Assembly: GCA_949841355.1 (NCBI GenBank)
Contig: CATKZP010000012.1
Span: 1 to 64,000, forward strand
Direction of reading: 5' to 3'
Length of the DNA stretch: 64,000 nucleotides
From: an uncultured Oscillospiraceae bacterium
GTDB taxonomy: Bacteria; Bacillota; Clostridia; Oscillospirales; Oscillospiraceae
A program made the position numbers and the translations under genes. The notes beneath the pieces are model-generated. The model did no database searches, had not been told where the DNA came from, and saw only the letters and a list, made by a program, of their open reading frames with translations. Shown in pieces: positions 33,907-42,125 of the stretch. The number at the start of each line of letters is the position of its first letter. The first letter of the stretch is position 1.

Positions 33907-35445
33907 ATGGACAGCCAGTGGAAAAGCACCTTCCGCGAAGAGATCGAGGACTTTAAGGACACCATCGGCGCGTTTGACCGGGGAGAGCTGGACCGGAAAG
34001 CCTACAAGGGCATGTCCGGCGGCATGGGCAGCTATGCCCAGCGGGACCCCGCCCGGCACATGCTGCGCCTGCGCATGGCGGGCGGACGGCTCACCATGGA
34101 GCGGCTGAAATTCCTGGCCGGCGCGGTGGAACGCGGTCAGGCGGGCCGGATCAAGCTCACCACCTGCCAGACCATCCAGCTCCACGACCTGTCCGCCGAT
34201 CAGGTCCCCCAGCTGATGGAGCAGGCCATGGACAGCGCCATCTACAGCAAGGGCGGCGGCGGGGACAATCCCCGCAACGTGATGTGCAGCCCCCTGGCGG
34301 GCGTCCAGCCTGGGGAGTGCTTCGCCCCCACCCCCTGGGCGGAGGCGGCGGCGGACTACCTGCTGTCCATCTGCCGGGAGATTCACATGCCCCGCAAGCT
34401 GAAAATCGCCTTTTCCAACGGCGTGGACGACAGCGTCCACACCGCCTTCCGGGACATGGGCTTCCTGGCCCGGCCGGACGGTGCCTTCTCCCTGCGCATC
34501 GCCGGGGGACTGGGGGCGGCCGGCCCCGCCATGGGCGTGCTGGCAGCGGAGCGCGTGGAGCCCCGGCAGGTGCTGTACTATATCCGCGCCATGATCGACA
34601 CCTTCTGTGCCCACGGCAATTACGAGAACCGGGCCAAGGCCCGCACCCGCTTCATGCAGGAAACCCTGGGCCCGGACGGGCTGAAAAAGGCGTTTTTGGA
34701 CAACGTGGCGGCCCGGATGGCCGAGGGCGGGCTGGACGTGGAGCCCCCGGCCGCCCCCGCCCCCAAAAGCGGAGACGGGTGGATCGTCCACCCCCGGGCC
34801 ATCCCTCAGAAGCAACCGGGGCTGTATGCGGTGAAGTACCACCCCATCGGCGGCCTGCTGCCCCCGGACAAGCCGGGACAGCTGTACAGGCTGCTCCAAA
34901 ACGTGGAGGGCGCGGAGATCCGCGTCGCCCCCGACGAGACGCTCTACCTCATCAACCTCACCGCCGCCGAGGCGGATAGGGCGCTGGCCGCCACCGGGGA
35001 CGGCGCCTGCACCGAGTTTGAGCACAGCGTGGCCTGCATCGGCGCGGCAGTGTGCCAGCAGGGCGTGCGGGACAGCCAGAGCACCCTTCGCGCCCTGGTG
35101 GACGCAGTGCGCGCCGCCGGCGTCCCCGACGGAGCCCTGCCCCGCATATGCGTTTCCGGCTGTCCCTCCAGCTGCTCGGCCCATCAGGCCGGGGCCATCG
35201 GCTTCCAGGGCGGGGTGAAGCTGGTGGATCAGACCCCCCAGCCCGCTTTCCGTATGTACCTGGGGGGCAGCGACCGGCCCGGCGAAGCCCGCTTCGGCCA
35301 GCTGGCGGGCGCCATTTTGGAGGCCGACCTGCCCGCCCTGCTCACCGAGCTGGGGCTGGCAGCCGCCGCCCGGGGAGAGAGCTGGGCGCAGTGGTCCGCC
35401 GCCCACCCCGAGGAGCGGGACGCCATCATCGCCAAATACGCCTGA
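33907..35445 (+). CDS. Nitrite/sulfite reductase-like siroheme [4Fe-4S] protein
   Basis: This 512-residue protein has the duplicated ferredoxin-like and siroheme domains of sulfite/nitrite reductases. Residues about 50-120 form the first half-repeat (MLRLRMAGGRLTMERL, TTCQTIQLHDLS). The cofactor cysteines are visible as CIGAAVC near residues 377-383 and GCPSSC near 417-422, the C-x5-C and C-x3-C pattern. It could reduce sulfite or nitrite, or be a relative of dissimilatory or anaerobic forms. The ABC importer gene begins three bases after its stop, an unusual partnership. Confidence 0.9.
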   Translation: MDSQWKSTFREEIEDFKDTIGAFDRGELDRKAYKGMSGGMGSYAQRDPARHMLRLRMAGGRLTMERLKFLAGAVERGQAGRIKLTTCQTIQLHDLSADQVPQLMEQAMDSAIYSKGGGGDNPRNVMCSPLAGVQPGECFAPTPWAEAAADYLLSICREIHMPRKLKIAFSNGVDDSVHTAFRDMGFLARPDGAFSLRIAGGLGAAGPAMGVLAAERVEPRQVLYYIRAMIDTFCAHGNYENRAKARTRFMQETLGPDGLKKAFLDNVAARMAEGGLDVEPPAAPAPKSGDGWIVHPRAIPQKQPGLYAVKYHPIGGLLPPDKPGQLYRLLQNVEGAEIRVAPDETLYLINLTAAEADRALAATGDGACTEFEHSVACIGAAVCQQGVRDSQSTLRALVDAVRAAGVPDGALPRICVSGCPSSCSAHQAGAIGFQGGVKLVDQTPQPAFRMYLGGSDRPGEARFGQLAGAILEADLPALLTELGLAAAARGESWAQWSAAHPEERDAIIAKYA

Positions 35446-35448
35446 GCT

Positions 35449-36399
35449 ATGCCGAGACGACGCATCGCCTGGGCGCTGCTCCTGGCCGTTCTGCTGGCGG
35501 CGGGGGGCTGCGGCGCGCCCGCCGCTCCGGAATCCGCCCCCGCCGGGGAGGAGACCGTCTCCTTCACCGACAGCCTGGGGCAGGAGTTCACCCTCCCCCG
35601 GCCCCACCGGGTGGCCGCCCTCATCGGCAGCTTTGCCGACATCTGGCTGCTGGCCGGCGGGGAGGACTCCCTGGCCGCCACCGCCAACGACGCCTGGGAG
35701 TCCTATGGCCTGGAGCTGGGCGAGGGGGTGGCCAGCATCGGCTCGGGCATGAAGCCCAGCGCGGAGCTGGTGCTGGCCGCCCGGCCGGACTTCATTCTGG
35801 CCAGCTCCATTTCCAGCTCCAACTTGGAGCTTCAGGAGACCTTCCGGCAGGCGGGCATACCCGCCGCCTACTTCGACGTGGCCTCTTTTGACGACTATCT
35901 GGAGCTGCTGGAACTGTGCGCCCGGCTCACCGGCTGTCCGGAACGCTATGAGCTGTACGGCGCCCAGGTGAAGGCCCGGGCGGACGCCGCCCTGGCCCGC
36001 CAGGACGGCAGCGCCCCCACGGTGCTCACCATCCAGGTCTCCGGGCGCAGCTGCGTAGTGAAGGGCAGCGGGGGCAATGTGCTGGGGGAGCTGCTGTCCG
36101 CCCTGGGGTGCGTGAACATCGCTGACCGGGAGGGCGCGCTGCTGGAGGACCTGAGCCTGGAGGCCATCATCCAGGCCGACCCGGACTATATTTTCGCCGT
36201 CCATCACGGCACCGACACCGCCGCGGCCCAGGAGAATCTGGAGGCGTCCCTGCTGTCCAACCCCGCCTGGGCGGGGCTGCGGGCGGTGCGGGAGGGGCGC
36301 TTTTACACCATGGACCGCAGGCTGTTCAGCCTGAAGCCCAACGCGCTGTGGGGGGAAGCCTATGAAACGCTGGCGGACATCCTGTACCCGGCCGCTTAA
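35449..36399 (+). CDS. ABC importer substrate-binding lipoprotein (siderophore/B12 type)
   Basis: A 316-residue binding protein: short basic start, hydrophobic segment, lipobox LAAGGCG near residue 22. The mature part has the BtuF/FhuD-like class III fold signature: VSFTDSLGQEFTLPRPHRV, a central helix, then ADPDYIFAVHHG. It has no clear ribosome site of its own and starts three bases after the reductase stop, so translation is probably coupled. The ligand may be heme, corrinoid or a metal chelate. Confidence 0.9.
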   Translation: MPRRRIAWALLLAVLLAAGGCGAPAAPESAPAGEETVSFTDSLGQEFTLPRPHRVAALIGSFADIWLLAGGEDSLAATANDAWESYGLELGEGVASIGSGMKPSAELVLAARPDFILASSISSSNLELQETFRQAGIPAAYFDVASFDDYLELLELCARLTGCPERYELYGAQVKARADAALARQDGSAPTVLTIQVSGRSCVVKGSGGNVLGELLSALGCVNIADREGALLEDLSLEAIIQADPDYIFAVHHGTDTAAAQENLEASLLSNPAWAGLRAVREGRFYTMDRRLFSLKPNALWGEAYETLADILYPAA

Positions 36400-37381
36400 A
36401 AGGCCCCTGGGCCTCGTCCTCTGCCTGGGGGCGCTCACCGTCCTGGCGGGGCTGGCAAGCCTGGCCCTCGGCGCGGCGGACATACCCCCCGGGGAGGTGC
36501 TGGCCGCCCTGCTGGGCCGGGGCGGGGCGGTTCAGACCCAAATCGTCCTCTACGCCCGGCTGCCCCGGCTGTGCGGCTGCCTGCTGGCCGGGTCGGCGCT
36601 GGCCTCCGCCGGAGTCATCATCCAGGGGGTGCTGGCCAACCCCCTGGCCGCACCCAACGTCATCGGCGTGAACGCCGGGGCGGGGCTGGCCGCCGCCCTC
36701 TGCTGCGCCGCCGCTCCTTCCAGCGTCCTGCTCACCCCCATCGCCGCCTTTGCCGGAGCGCTGGCGGGGGTGCTGCTGGTGCTGTTCATCTCGGAGCGGG
36801 CGGGGGCCTCCCGCATCACCCTGGTGCTGGCCGGGGTGGCCCTGTCCAGCATGTTCAGCGCCGGCATCGACGCCGTGCTCACCTTTTTCCCCGACGCGCT
36901 GAGCGGCTACACCGACTTCCGCATCGGCGGAGTGAAGAACCTGTCCATGGCCCGGCTGGCCCCGGCGTTCTGGATCATCCTGCTCTCCCTGCTGGCGGCG
37001 CTGTCCCTGTCCAGCCGCCTGGACCTACTCCTGCTGGGCCGGGAGACCGCCCAGAGCCTGGGCCTGCCCGTGGGCGGCACGCGGATGCTCCTGCTGTCGC
37101 TGGCCGCCGCGCTGGCGGGAGCCGCGGTGAGCTTCGCGGGGCTTTTGGGCTTCGTGGGCCTTCTCACCCCCCATATCATGCGCCGCCTCATCGGGGAGGA
37201 CAGCTTTCCTCTGCTGCTCTGCTCCGCCTTGGGCGGGGCGCTGCTGCTCACTGTATGCGACCTCCTGGCCCGGCTGCTCTTCGCCCCCTTCGAGCTGCCC
37301 CTGGGGGTGGTGCTCTCCCTCGCCGGCGGGCCCTTTTTCCTCTGGCTGCTCCTGCGGCAGAGAGGAGGGCGGCGGACGTGA
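36362..37381 (+). CDS. FecCD-type ABC permease
   Basis: A 339-residue permease with about ten membrane helices. Family marks: ARLPRLCGCLLAGSALASAG near 62, the GVNAGAGLAAAL segment, and GLLGFVGLLTPHIMRRLIG near 262, which contacts the ATPase. It overlaps the binding-protein gene by 38 bases and the ATPase gene by 4 bases. It forms the membrane part of the importer for an iron-chelate, heme or B12-like ligand. Confidence 0.94.
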   Translation: MKRWRTSCTRPLKRPLGLVLCLGALTVLAGLASLALGAADIPPGEVLAALLGRGGAVQTQIVLYARLPRLCGCLLAGSALASAGVIIQGVLANPLAAPNVIGVNAGAGLAAALCCAAAPSSVLLTPIAAFAGALAGVLLVLFISERAGASRITLVLAGVALSSMFSAGIDAVLTFFPDALSGYTDFRIGGVKNLSMARLAPAFWIILLSLLAALSLSSRLDLLLLGRETAQSLGLPVGGTRMLLLSLAAALAGAAVSFAGLLGFVGLLTPHIMRRLIGEDSFPLLLCSALGGALLLTVCDLLARLLFAPFELPLGVVLSLAGGPFFLWLLLRQRGGRRT

Positions 37382-38133
37382 TCGAGCTGCGTGACCTCCG
37401 GGCGGGCTACCCCGGGCGGCCGGTGCTGGACGGCGTGACCCTCTCCTTCCTCCCCGGGGAGGTACTGGCCATCCTGGGCCCCAACGGCTGCGGGAAGAGC
37501 ACTCTTCTGCGCGCCGCCGCCGGCCTTCTGCCCATATCCGGCGGGGAGATCCTGCTGGACGGCGCGCCCATCGGCGCCTACACCCCCCGGCAGATCGCCC
37601 AGCGGGCCGCCTACCTCCCCCAGTCCCGGCCCGTGCCCAGCATCACCGCCCGGCGCATGGTGCTCCACGGGCGCTTCCCCTACCTGTCCTACCCCCGCCG
37701 CTACGGCCGGGAGGACCACGAGATGGTGGACCAGGCCCTGGGCTGGGTGGGGGCCCGGGAGCTGGCGGACCGCCCCCTGCCCCAGCTGAGCGGGGGGCAG
37801 CGGCAGAAGATCTATCTGGCCATGGCCCTGGCCCAGGACGCCGCCGCCATCCTCATGGACGAGCCCACCACCTATCTGGACGTCTCCTGCCAGCTGGAGG
37901 TGATGGCCCTGGCCCACCGTCTGGCGGTCGAGGGCCGGGCGGTGGTGATGGTGCTGCACGACCTGTGCCTCGCCCTCCAGTACGCCCACCGGACCGCCCT
38001 GCTTCAGGCCGGGCGGCTGGTGCTGGCAGGCACGCCGGACGAGCTGTACCAAAGCCGGGCGCTGGAGCGGGTCATGGGCGTGGAGCTGGGGCAAATCAAA
38101 ACGGAGGGCGGCCCGCGGTATTACTACCGCTGA
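37378..38133 (+). CDS. ABC ATP-binding protein (FecE/BtuD type)
   Basis: A 251-residue ATPase with a GTG start at 37378-37380 overlapping the permease stop, and GAGAGGAGGG upstream. Walker A is GPNGCGKS near residue 36, the Q-loop is YLPQSRPVP, the signature is QLSGGQRQK near 138, and Walker B is AILMDEPTTYLD near 158, followed by the H-loop LHDL. It energises the importer encoded by the two upstream genes. Confidence 0.94.
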   Translation: MIELRDLRAGYPGRPVLDGVTLSFLPGEVLAILGPNGCGKSTLLRAAAGLLPISGGEILLDGAPIGAYTPRQIAQRAAYLPQSRPVPSITARRMVLHGRFPYLSYPRRYGREDHEMVDQALGWVGARELADRPLPQLSGGQRQKIYLAMALAQDAAAILMDEPTTYLDVSCQLEVMALAHRLAVEGRAVVMVLHDLCLALQYAHRTALLQAGRLVLAGTPDELYQSRALERVMGVELGQIKTEGGPRYYYR

Positions 38134-38155
38134 CCGCCCTTCGGGCCGTTCTGCA

Positions 38156-38980
38156 CTATTTCCCCAGCTGGGCGCTGCGCCGCCAGGCCGCCAGCACCGC
38201 GTTCATAACCGCCGCCCGCAGACCGCCCCGTTCCAGCTCCGCCACCCCCGCGATGGTGGACCCGCCGGGGGAGCACACCTCGTCCTTGAGCGCCCCGGGG
38301 TGCTTTCCCGTCTCCAGCACCATGGCCGCCGCGCCGAGCACTGTCTGGGCGGCGTACTCCAGGGCCTGGGCCCGGGGCAGTCCGGCCATGACGCCGCCGT
38401 CCGCCATGGCCTCGATGAAGGGGTAGACGAAGGCGGGGCCGCACCCGGCCACGGCGGAAAACTGGTCCATCAGCTCCTCGGGCACCCGCTCCACCCGGCC
38501 GGTGGCGGACAGAATCTCCTCCACACCGCGGATGCGGGGTTCCAGCTCCCCCCGCCGGGCGCACAGGGCAGTCATGCCCCTGCCGATGGCGGTGCAGGTG
38601 TTGGGCATGATCCGCAGCAGGGCTATGCCGCTCCCCGCGCCGCCCAGGGCCTCCTCCATGGCCTTGAGCTCCACCCCTGCGGCCATGGACACCAGCGTCT
38701 TGTCCGCCCCCTCCCGGTGGCACTGGGCCGCCGCGGGGGCCAGCTCCTCCAGCAGCGAACGCATACCCTGGGGCTTCACCCCCAGGAAAATGTACTCCGC
38801 CTCCCGCACGGCGGCCACGTTATCCCGCACCGTGCAGCAGCCCAGTTGCTCCGCCAGCGCCTCCGCCTTGGACCGGGTGCGGTTGGCCAGCACCACCTGG
38901 TCCGGACCCACCGCCCGGCACGCCGCCCGGGCCAGCGCTCCGCCCATGTTCCCCACGCCGATAAAGGCCGCTTTTTTCAT
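38156..38980 (-). CDS. proC: Pyrroline-5-carboxylate reductase
   Basis: A 274-residue NAD(P)H enzyme making proline, the last step from glutamate or ornithine. The Rossmann loop is IGVGNMGGALARA at residues 6-18. The conserved segment LGVKPQ is near 71, and the C-terminal catalytic region reads EVCSPGGSTIAGVAELERGG near 235. The length is typical. It converges with the ABC ATPase gene with only 22 bases between. It has its own promoter. Confidence 0.96.
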   Translation of the reverse strand: MKKAAFIGVGNMGGALARAACRAVGPDQVVLANRTRSKAEALAEQLGCCTVRDNVAAVREAEYIFLGVKPQGMRSLLEELAPAAAQCHREGADKTLVSMAAGVELKAMEEALGGAGSGIALLRIMPNTCTAIGRGMTALCARRGELEPRIRGVEEILSATGRVERVPEELMDQFSAVAGCGPAFVYPFIEAMADGGVMAGLPRAQALEYAAQTVLGAAAMVLETGKHPGALKDEVCSPGGSTIAGVAELERGGLRAAVMNAVLAAWRRSAQLGK

Positions 38981-39012
38981 CCAAATCCCCGCCTTCCAGA
39001 AATTTATTCCCT

Positions 39013-39041
39013 ATTATAGCCCGTCCGGCTCCGGGGCGCAA
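39013..39041 (-). promoter_or_regulatory. Promoter of proC
   Basis: On the minus strand, TTGCGC (39036-39041) and a perfect TATAAT (39013-39018) with a 17-base spacer, back to back with the promoter of the small gene at 39108. Confidence 0.75.
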
Positions 39042-39048
39042 GTTGAAA

Positions 39049-39077
39049 TTGACAAACGGGAAAATTTTCGGTAAAAT
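39049..39077 (+). promoter_or_regulatory. Promoter of the small helical protein gene
   Basis: TTGACA (39049-39054) and TAAAAT (39072-39077) with exactly 17 bases between. A strong promoter for a 74-residue protein. Confidence 0.85.
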
Positions 39078-39107
39078 AAAGCGCCATCAATGAGAGGAGG
39101 GGACACC

Positions 39108-39332
39108 ATGGACATCAAAAAAGCCATCGAGGACATCGTGGAGAAGATCAAGGGCGACGAGGCCCTGCAAAAGCAGTTTCTCAGCGACCCCGCCGGAGCG
39201 CTGGAAAAGCTCACCGGCATCGACCTGCCCACCGACCAGCTGGACGCGGTGGTGAGCGGCGTCAAGGCCAAGCTCACCGCCGATAACATCGGTGACGCAG
39301 TGAAGGGCCTGGGCAGTCTGTTCAAGAAGTAA
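39108..39332 (+). CDS. Small conserved-looking helical protein
   Basis: A 74-residue protein that reads as three or four helices: MDIKKAIEDIVEKIKGDEAL, FLSDPAGALEKLTGIDLP, DQLDAVVSGVKAKL, then a Gly-Phe-Lys end. The pattern (short helix, DP-x-x-ALE, GIDLP, helix, Gly) is reminiscent of Nif11/nitrile-hydratase-like leader peptides of ribosomal natural products, but no maturation gene is nearby and the C-terminus lacks a core peptide rich in Cys, Ser or Thr. It has a strong promoter, GAGAGGAGG ribosome site and terminator, so it is probably abundant. Confidence 0.7.
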   Translation: MDIKKAIEDIVEKIKGDEALQKQFLSDPAGALEKLTGIDLPTDQLDAVVSGVKAKLTADNIGDAVKGLGSLFKK

Positions 39333-39342
39333 GGCAGAAAAG

Positions 39343-39375
39343 AAGTCCCGCCGGTTTTCCCGGCGGGACTTTTTG
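39343..39375. terminator. Bidirectional terminator
   Basis: AAGTCCCGCCGG (39343-39354) pairs perfectly with CCGGCGGGACTT (39360-39371), followed by TTT. It serves the small helical gene and, on the minus strand, the acetyltransferase. Confidence 0.92.
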
Positions 39376-39386
39376 CGTTTGCGGGC

Positions 39387-39881
39387 TCACCGGCGGCGGT
39401 CATAGATCATCCGCAGCTCCGTGCAGGGCCTGCCCAGCGTGATTTCCGCCTCGGCCCCGTCGAAGCGGAAGCCGTACCGCTCATAGAAGCGGATGGCCCG
39501 CTCGTTCCCCTTCAGCACCCACAGGGCTGTCCTGCGAAAGGAGGAGAGGCGCTCCATCGCGGCGTTCATCAGCGCGTATCCGATCTGCCTGCCCTGGTAT
39601 TCCTTCAGCACATAGATGGCGAAAATTTCGCCGCATTCCGTCAGCGTGCCGTCCCGGCAGGCGCCATAGGCCGCAAACCCAATCACCCGGTCCCCGTCCT
39701 TGGCCACCAGGGTATTGTCCGGCCAGCGGCGGGCGGCCTGGACGCAGGCGTCCAGGGTGACGCCCTCCATATACCCCGCGTCCACTAGCCCCGTATAGGT
39801 CTCGTGCCAGGACTTATCGTGCACGTATCCCTTGCCGTCCATCTCCGCCTCGGTCTCCATGGGCTTGATCGTGAGGTTCAA
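39387..39881 (-). CDS. GNAT-family N-acetyltransferase
   Basis: A 164-residue acetyl-CoA-dependent transferase. The acetyl-CoA loop reads IYVLKEYQGRQIGYALM near residue 95, preceded by the strand GEIFA, and the late motif NERAIRFYERYGF is near 135. The best start is TTG at 39879-39881, seven bases after GGAGGG; the in-frame TTG that contains this site is rejected. It lies 90 bases after leuA in the same direction and may be read through. The acceptor is unknown. Confidence 0.87.
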   Translation of the reverse strand: MNLTIKPMETEAEMDGKGYVHDKSWHETYTGLVDAGYMEGVTLDACVQAARRWPDNTLVAKDGDRVIGFAAYGACRDGTLTECGEIFAIYVLKEYQGRQIGYALMNAAMERLSSFRRTALWVLKGNERAIRFYERYGFRFDGAEAEITLGRPCTELRMIYDRRR

Positions 39882-39971
39882 AAGGCATCCCTCCAATATT
39901 GCTGTGGCGGCCCTATGGGCCTGCTCACGCTCAGTTGTAACGCTCGGGCTGGGCCCATAACGGGCCGGCCC

Positions 39972-41666
39972 TCACGCCAGGGAGCGGTTGATGGCGCACA
40001 GGATCGCCCGCAGGGACGCCCGGTTGATGTTGTGGCTCTTGCCCACGCCGAACACATCCCGGCCCTGGGGGTCCTTCAGGTGGATATAGCACACCGCCTG
40101 GGTGTCCGACCCGGAGGAGATGGCGTGCTCCTTGTAGTCCACAAACTGGTAGCCCTCGATATGCCCCTCCGGCAGGTCGTGGAGGGCGTTGAAGAAGGCG
40201 TCGATGGGGCCGTTCCCCTGGCCGTAGGCCTCCATGGTACGGCCCTTGTAGCCCACCTGACCCACAAAGACCACCTGGCTCACATCCCCGTGGCGGGAAT
40301 CCTCCCGGAAGGAGTGGCGCTCCAGCTGGTAGGTCTTGGGCGCCGACAGGTATTCCTGGTCGAACAGGGCGAAAATCTGCTCGGGCTTGAGCTCCCTGCC
40401 CACCCGGTCGGACTCCTTCTGCACCACCGCGCCGAACTCCGCGTGCATGGCCTTGGGCAGGTCGTAGCCGAAATTCTGCATCATCACAAAGGCGGCCCCG
40501 CCCTTGCCCGACTGGGAGTTAATGCGGATGATGGGCTCGTACTGCCGCCCCACGTCGGCCGGGTCGATGGGCAGGTAGGGCACCTCCCACTTGTCGGAAC
40601 CGCTCTCGTTCATGTAGCGCACGCCCTTGTTGATGGCGTCCTGGTGACTGCCGGAGAAGGCGGTGAACACCAGCTCGCCGGCGTAGGGCTGGCGCTCCCC
40701 CACCTTCATCTTGGTGCAGCGCTGGTACATGTCCCGGATCTTATTGATGTCGTGGAAGTCCAGCTTGGGGTCCACCCCCTGGGTATACATGTTCATGGCC
40801 AGGGTTACCATGTCCACATTGCCGGTGCGCTCGCCGTTGCCGAAGAGGGTGGCCTCCACCCGCTCGGCCCCGGCTAACAACCCCATCTCCGTGGTGGCGA
40901 CCCCCGTGCCCCGGTCGTTGTGGGGGTGGAGGGAGATAACGGCCCGCTCCCGCCCGGGGAGCTTGCGGATGAAATACTCCATCATGTCGGCAAACTGGTT
41001 GGGCAGACAGTTCTCCACTGTGGTGGGCAGGTTGAGAATGACCTTGCTGTCCGCCGTGGCGTGAAGGTGGTCCAGCACAGCCGCGCAGATATCCACAGCG
41101 TAGTCCATTTCGGTGCCCATAAACGACTCCGGAGAGTATTCATAGCGCAGATTCATACCCTCCGCGATCACCGGCTGGGCCATCTCATAGATGAGGTCCG
41201 CCGCGTCGGTGGCGATCTTGGTAATGCCGTCCATGTCCATGTGGAACACCACCTTGCGCTGGAGGGTGGAGGTGGAGTTGTAGAAATGGAGAATGACGTT
41301 CTTGGCCCCCCGGATGGCCTCAAAGGTCTTGCGGATCAGGTGCTCCCGGGCCTGGACCAGCACCTGAATGGTCACGTCATCGGGGATGTGCCCCCCCTCG
41401 ATGAGCTCCCGGCAGATCTCGTACTCCGTCTCGCTGGCGGAGGGAAATCCGATCTCAATTTCCTTCACCCCGATCTCCACCAGTGTGTGAAAATACTCCA
41501 GCTTTTCCTCCAGATTCATGGGGTCGATGAGGGCCTGATTTCCGTCCCGCAGGTCCACCGAGCACCAGACGGGAGCGTGGGTGATGGTCTGGTCCGGCCA
41601 GGTACGGTTCTCAATGGGCTGGGGGGTGAAGGGAATATACTTCCCAAATCCGGGCTTTACGTTCAT
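39972..41666 (-). CDS. leuA: 2-isopropylmalate synthase
   Basis: A 564-residue enzyme for the first committed step of leucine synthesis (acetyl-CoA plus 2-ketoisovalerate). The TIM-barrel start is WCSVDLRDGNQALIDPM near 35. The metal-binding HxH is in SLHPHNDRGTG near 245. The C-terminal regulatory domain, about 430-560, should give leucine feedback. The ATG at 41664-41666 has GGAGGAAG upstream; the frame extends further but crosses the T-box leader. Transcription is under a leucine T-box, so both RNA and protein levels respond to leucine. Confidence 0.96.
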   Translation of the reverse strand: MNVKPGFGKYIPFTPQPIENRTWPDQTITHAPVWCSVDLRDGNQALIDPMNLEEKLEYFHTLVEIGVKEIEIGFPSASETEYEICRELIEGGHIPDDVTIQVLVQAREHLIRKTFEAIRGAKNVILHFYNSTSTLQRKVVFHMDMDGITKIATDAADLIYEMAQPVIAEGMNLRYEYSPESFMGTEMDYAVDICAAVLDHLHATADSKVILNLPTTVENCLPNQFADMMEYFIRKLPGRERAVISLHPHNDRGTGVATTEMGLLAGAERVEATLFGNGERTGNVDMVTLAMNMYTQGVDPKLDFHDINKIRDMYQRCTKMKVGERQPYAGELVFTAFSGSHQDAINKGVRYMNESGSDKWEVPYLPIDPADVGRQYEPIIRINSQSGKGGAAFVMMQNFGYDLPKAMHAEFGAVVQKESDRVGRELKPEQIFALFDQEYLSAPKTYQLERHSFREDSRHGDVSQVVFVGQVGYKGRTMEAYGQGNGPIDAFFNALHDLPEGHIEGYQFVDYKEHAISSGSDTQAVCYIHLKDPQGRDVFGVGKSHNINRASLRAILCAINRSLA

Positions 41667-41703
41667 GGGTTTCTTCCTCCTTTTGGATATGCGGGGGAAT
41701 AGC

Positions 41704-42003
41704 AAAACGCCCCCGACCATGATGTCAGGGGCGAAATATCTCGTCACGCCGCGCCGTCCGCGACGGCTCTGCGCTTCTTTATTCCGCGGTACCACCCTAA
41801 TTCCGCGCACAGTTACCTGATGCGCGCTCTTGGCCTCCAGCAAGGCCGCGACCTGTAACGGGGTCTCCCGTCCAATCCTACTCATCGTTCAGATTGGCGG
41901 CTCCGGGGCCAGTATCCACGCGGCTCCCCGCACCGGTTCGCACCAGCCACCGGCTCTCTGAGCGGGGGATGGGCCGCGTCTTGTTCCCATCCACGCCTTT
42001 TGC
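41704..42003 (-). promoter_or_regulatory. T-box leader of leuA (leucine)
   Basis: On the minus strand the T-box core AGGGTGGTACCGCGG (41783-41797) is unmistakable. Upstream lies stem I with CAGAGAG and GGTGGCTGGTGCGAACC. The specifier loop, opened between ACGCGG and CCGCGT, has GGATACTGG on its 3' side, with CUG (leucine) followed by a purine in the expected place. Downstream, a terminator stem (41709-41733, CGCCCCTGAC with GGTCGGGGGCG, then TTTT) completes the switch. Uncharged tRNA-Leu should favour read-through into leuA. Confidence 0.92.
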
Positions 42004-42012
42004 TTGGAAAAT

Positions 42013-42042
42013 ATTATACCGTCAGCCCCGCCCCATTGTCAA
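42013..42042 (-). promoter_or_regulatory. Promoter of the leuA T-box transcript
   Basis: On the minus strand, TTGACA (42037-42042) and TATAAT (42013-42018), both perfect, with an 18-base spacer. Confidence 0.9.
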
Positions 42043-42059
42043 GGGCCTTTTTCTTCCCC

Positions 42060-42088
42060 TTGACAAAAGACCGGCGGAGGTCTATAAT
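42060..42088 (+). promoter_or_regulatory. Promoter of the MarR-TSUP operon
   Basis: TTGACA (42060-42065) and TATAAT (42083-42088), both perfect, with a 17-base spacer. It is divergent from the leuA promoter. Confidence 0.92.
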
Positions 42089-42095
42089 GCAGATA

Positions 42096-42109
42096 GTTCA
42101 AAATAGAAC
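42096..42109. promoter_or_regulatory. Putative MarR operator
   Basis: GTTC (42096-42099), six A+T bases, GAAC (42106-42109), placed at the transcription start of the MarR gene. Autorepression is inferred from position only. Confidence 0.45.
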
Positions 42110-42125
42110 AAAACGAGGTGGCATT

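Noticed and set aside
33883..36483. 866-codon minus-strand frame opposite the siroheme reductase and binding protein genes
   Set aside because: It spans two well-supported plus-strand genes; its composition is typical of an antisense shadow.
38134..38155. Terminator between the ABC ATPase gene and proC
   Set aside because: Only 22 bases are available and the CCGCCC/GGGC pairing is imperfect with no T run, so it was not listed.
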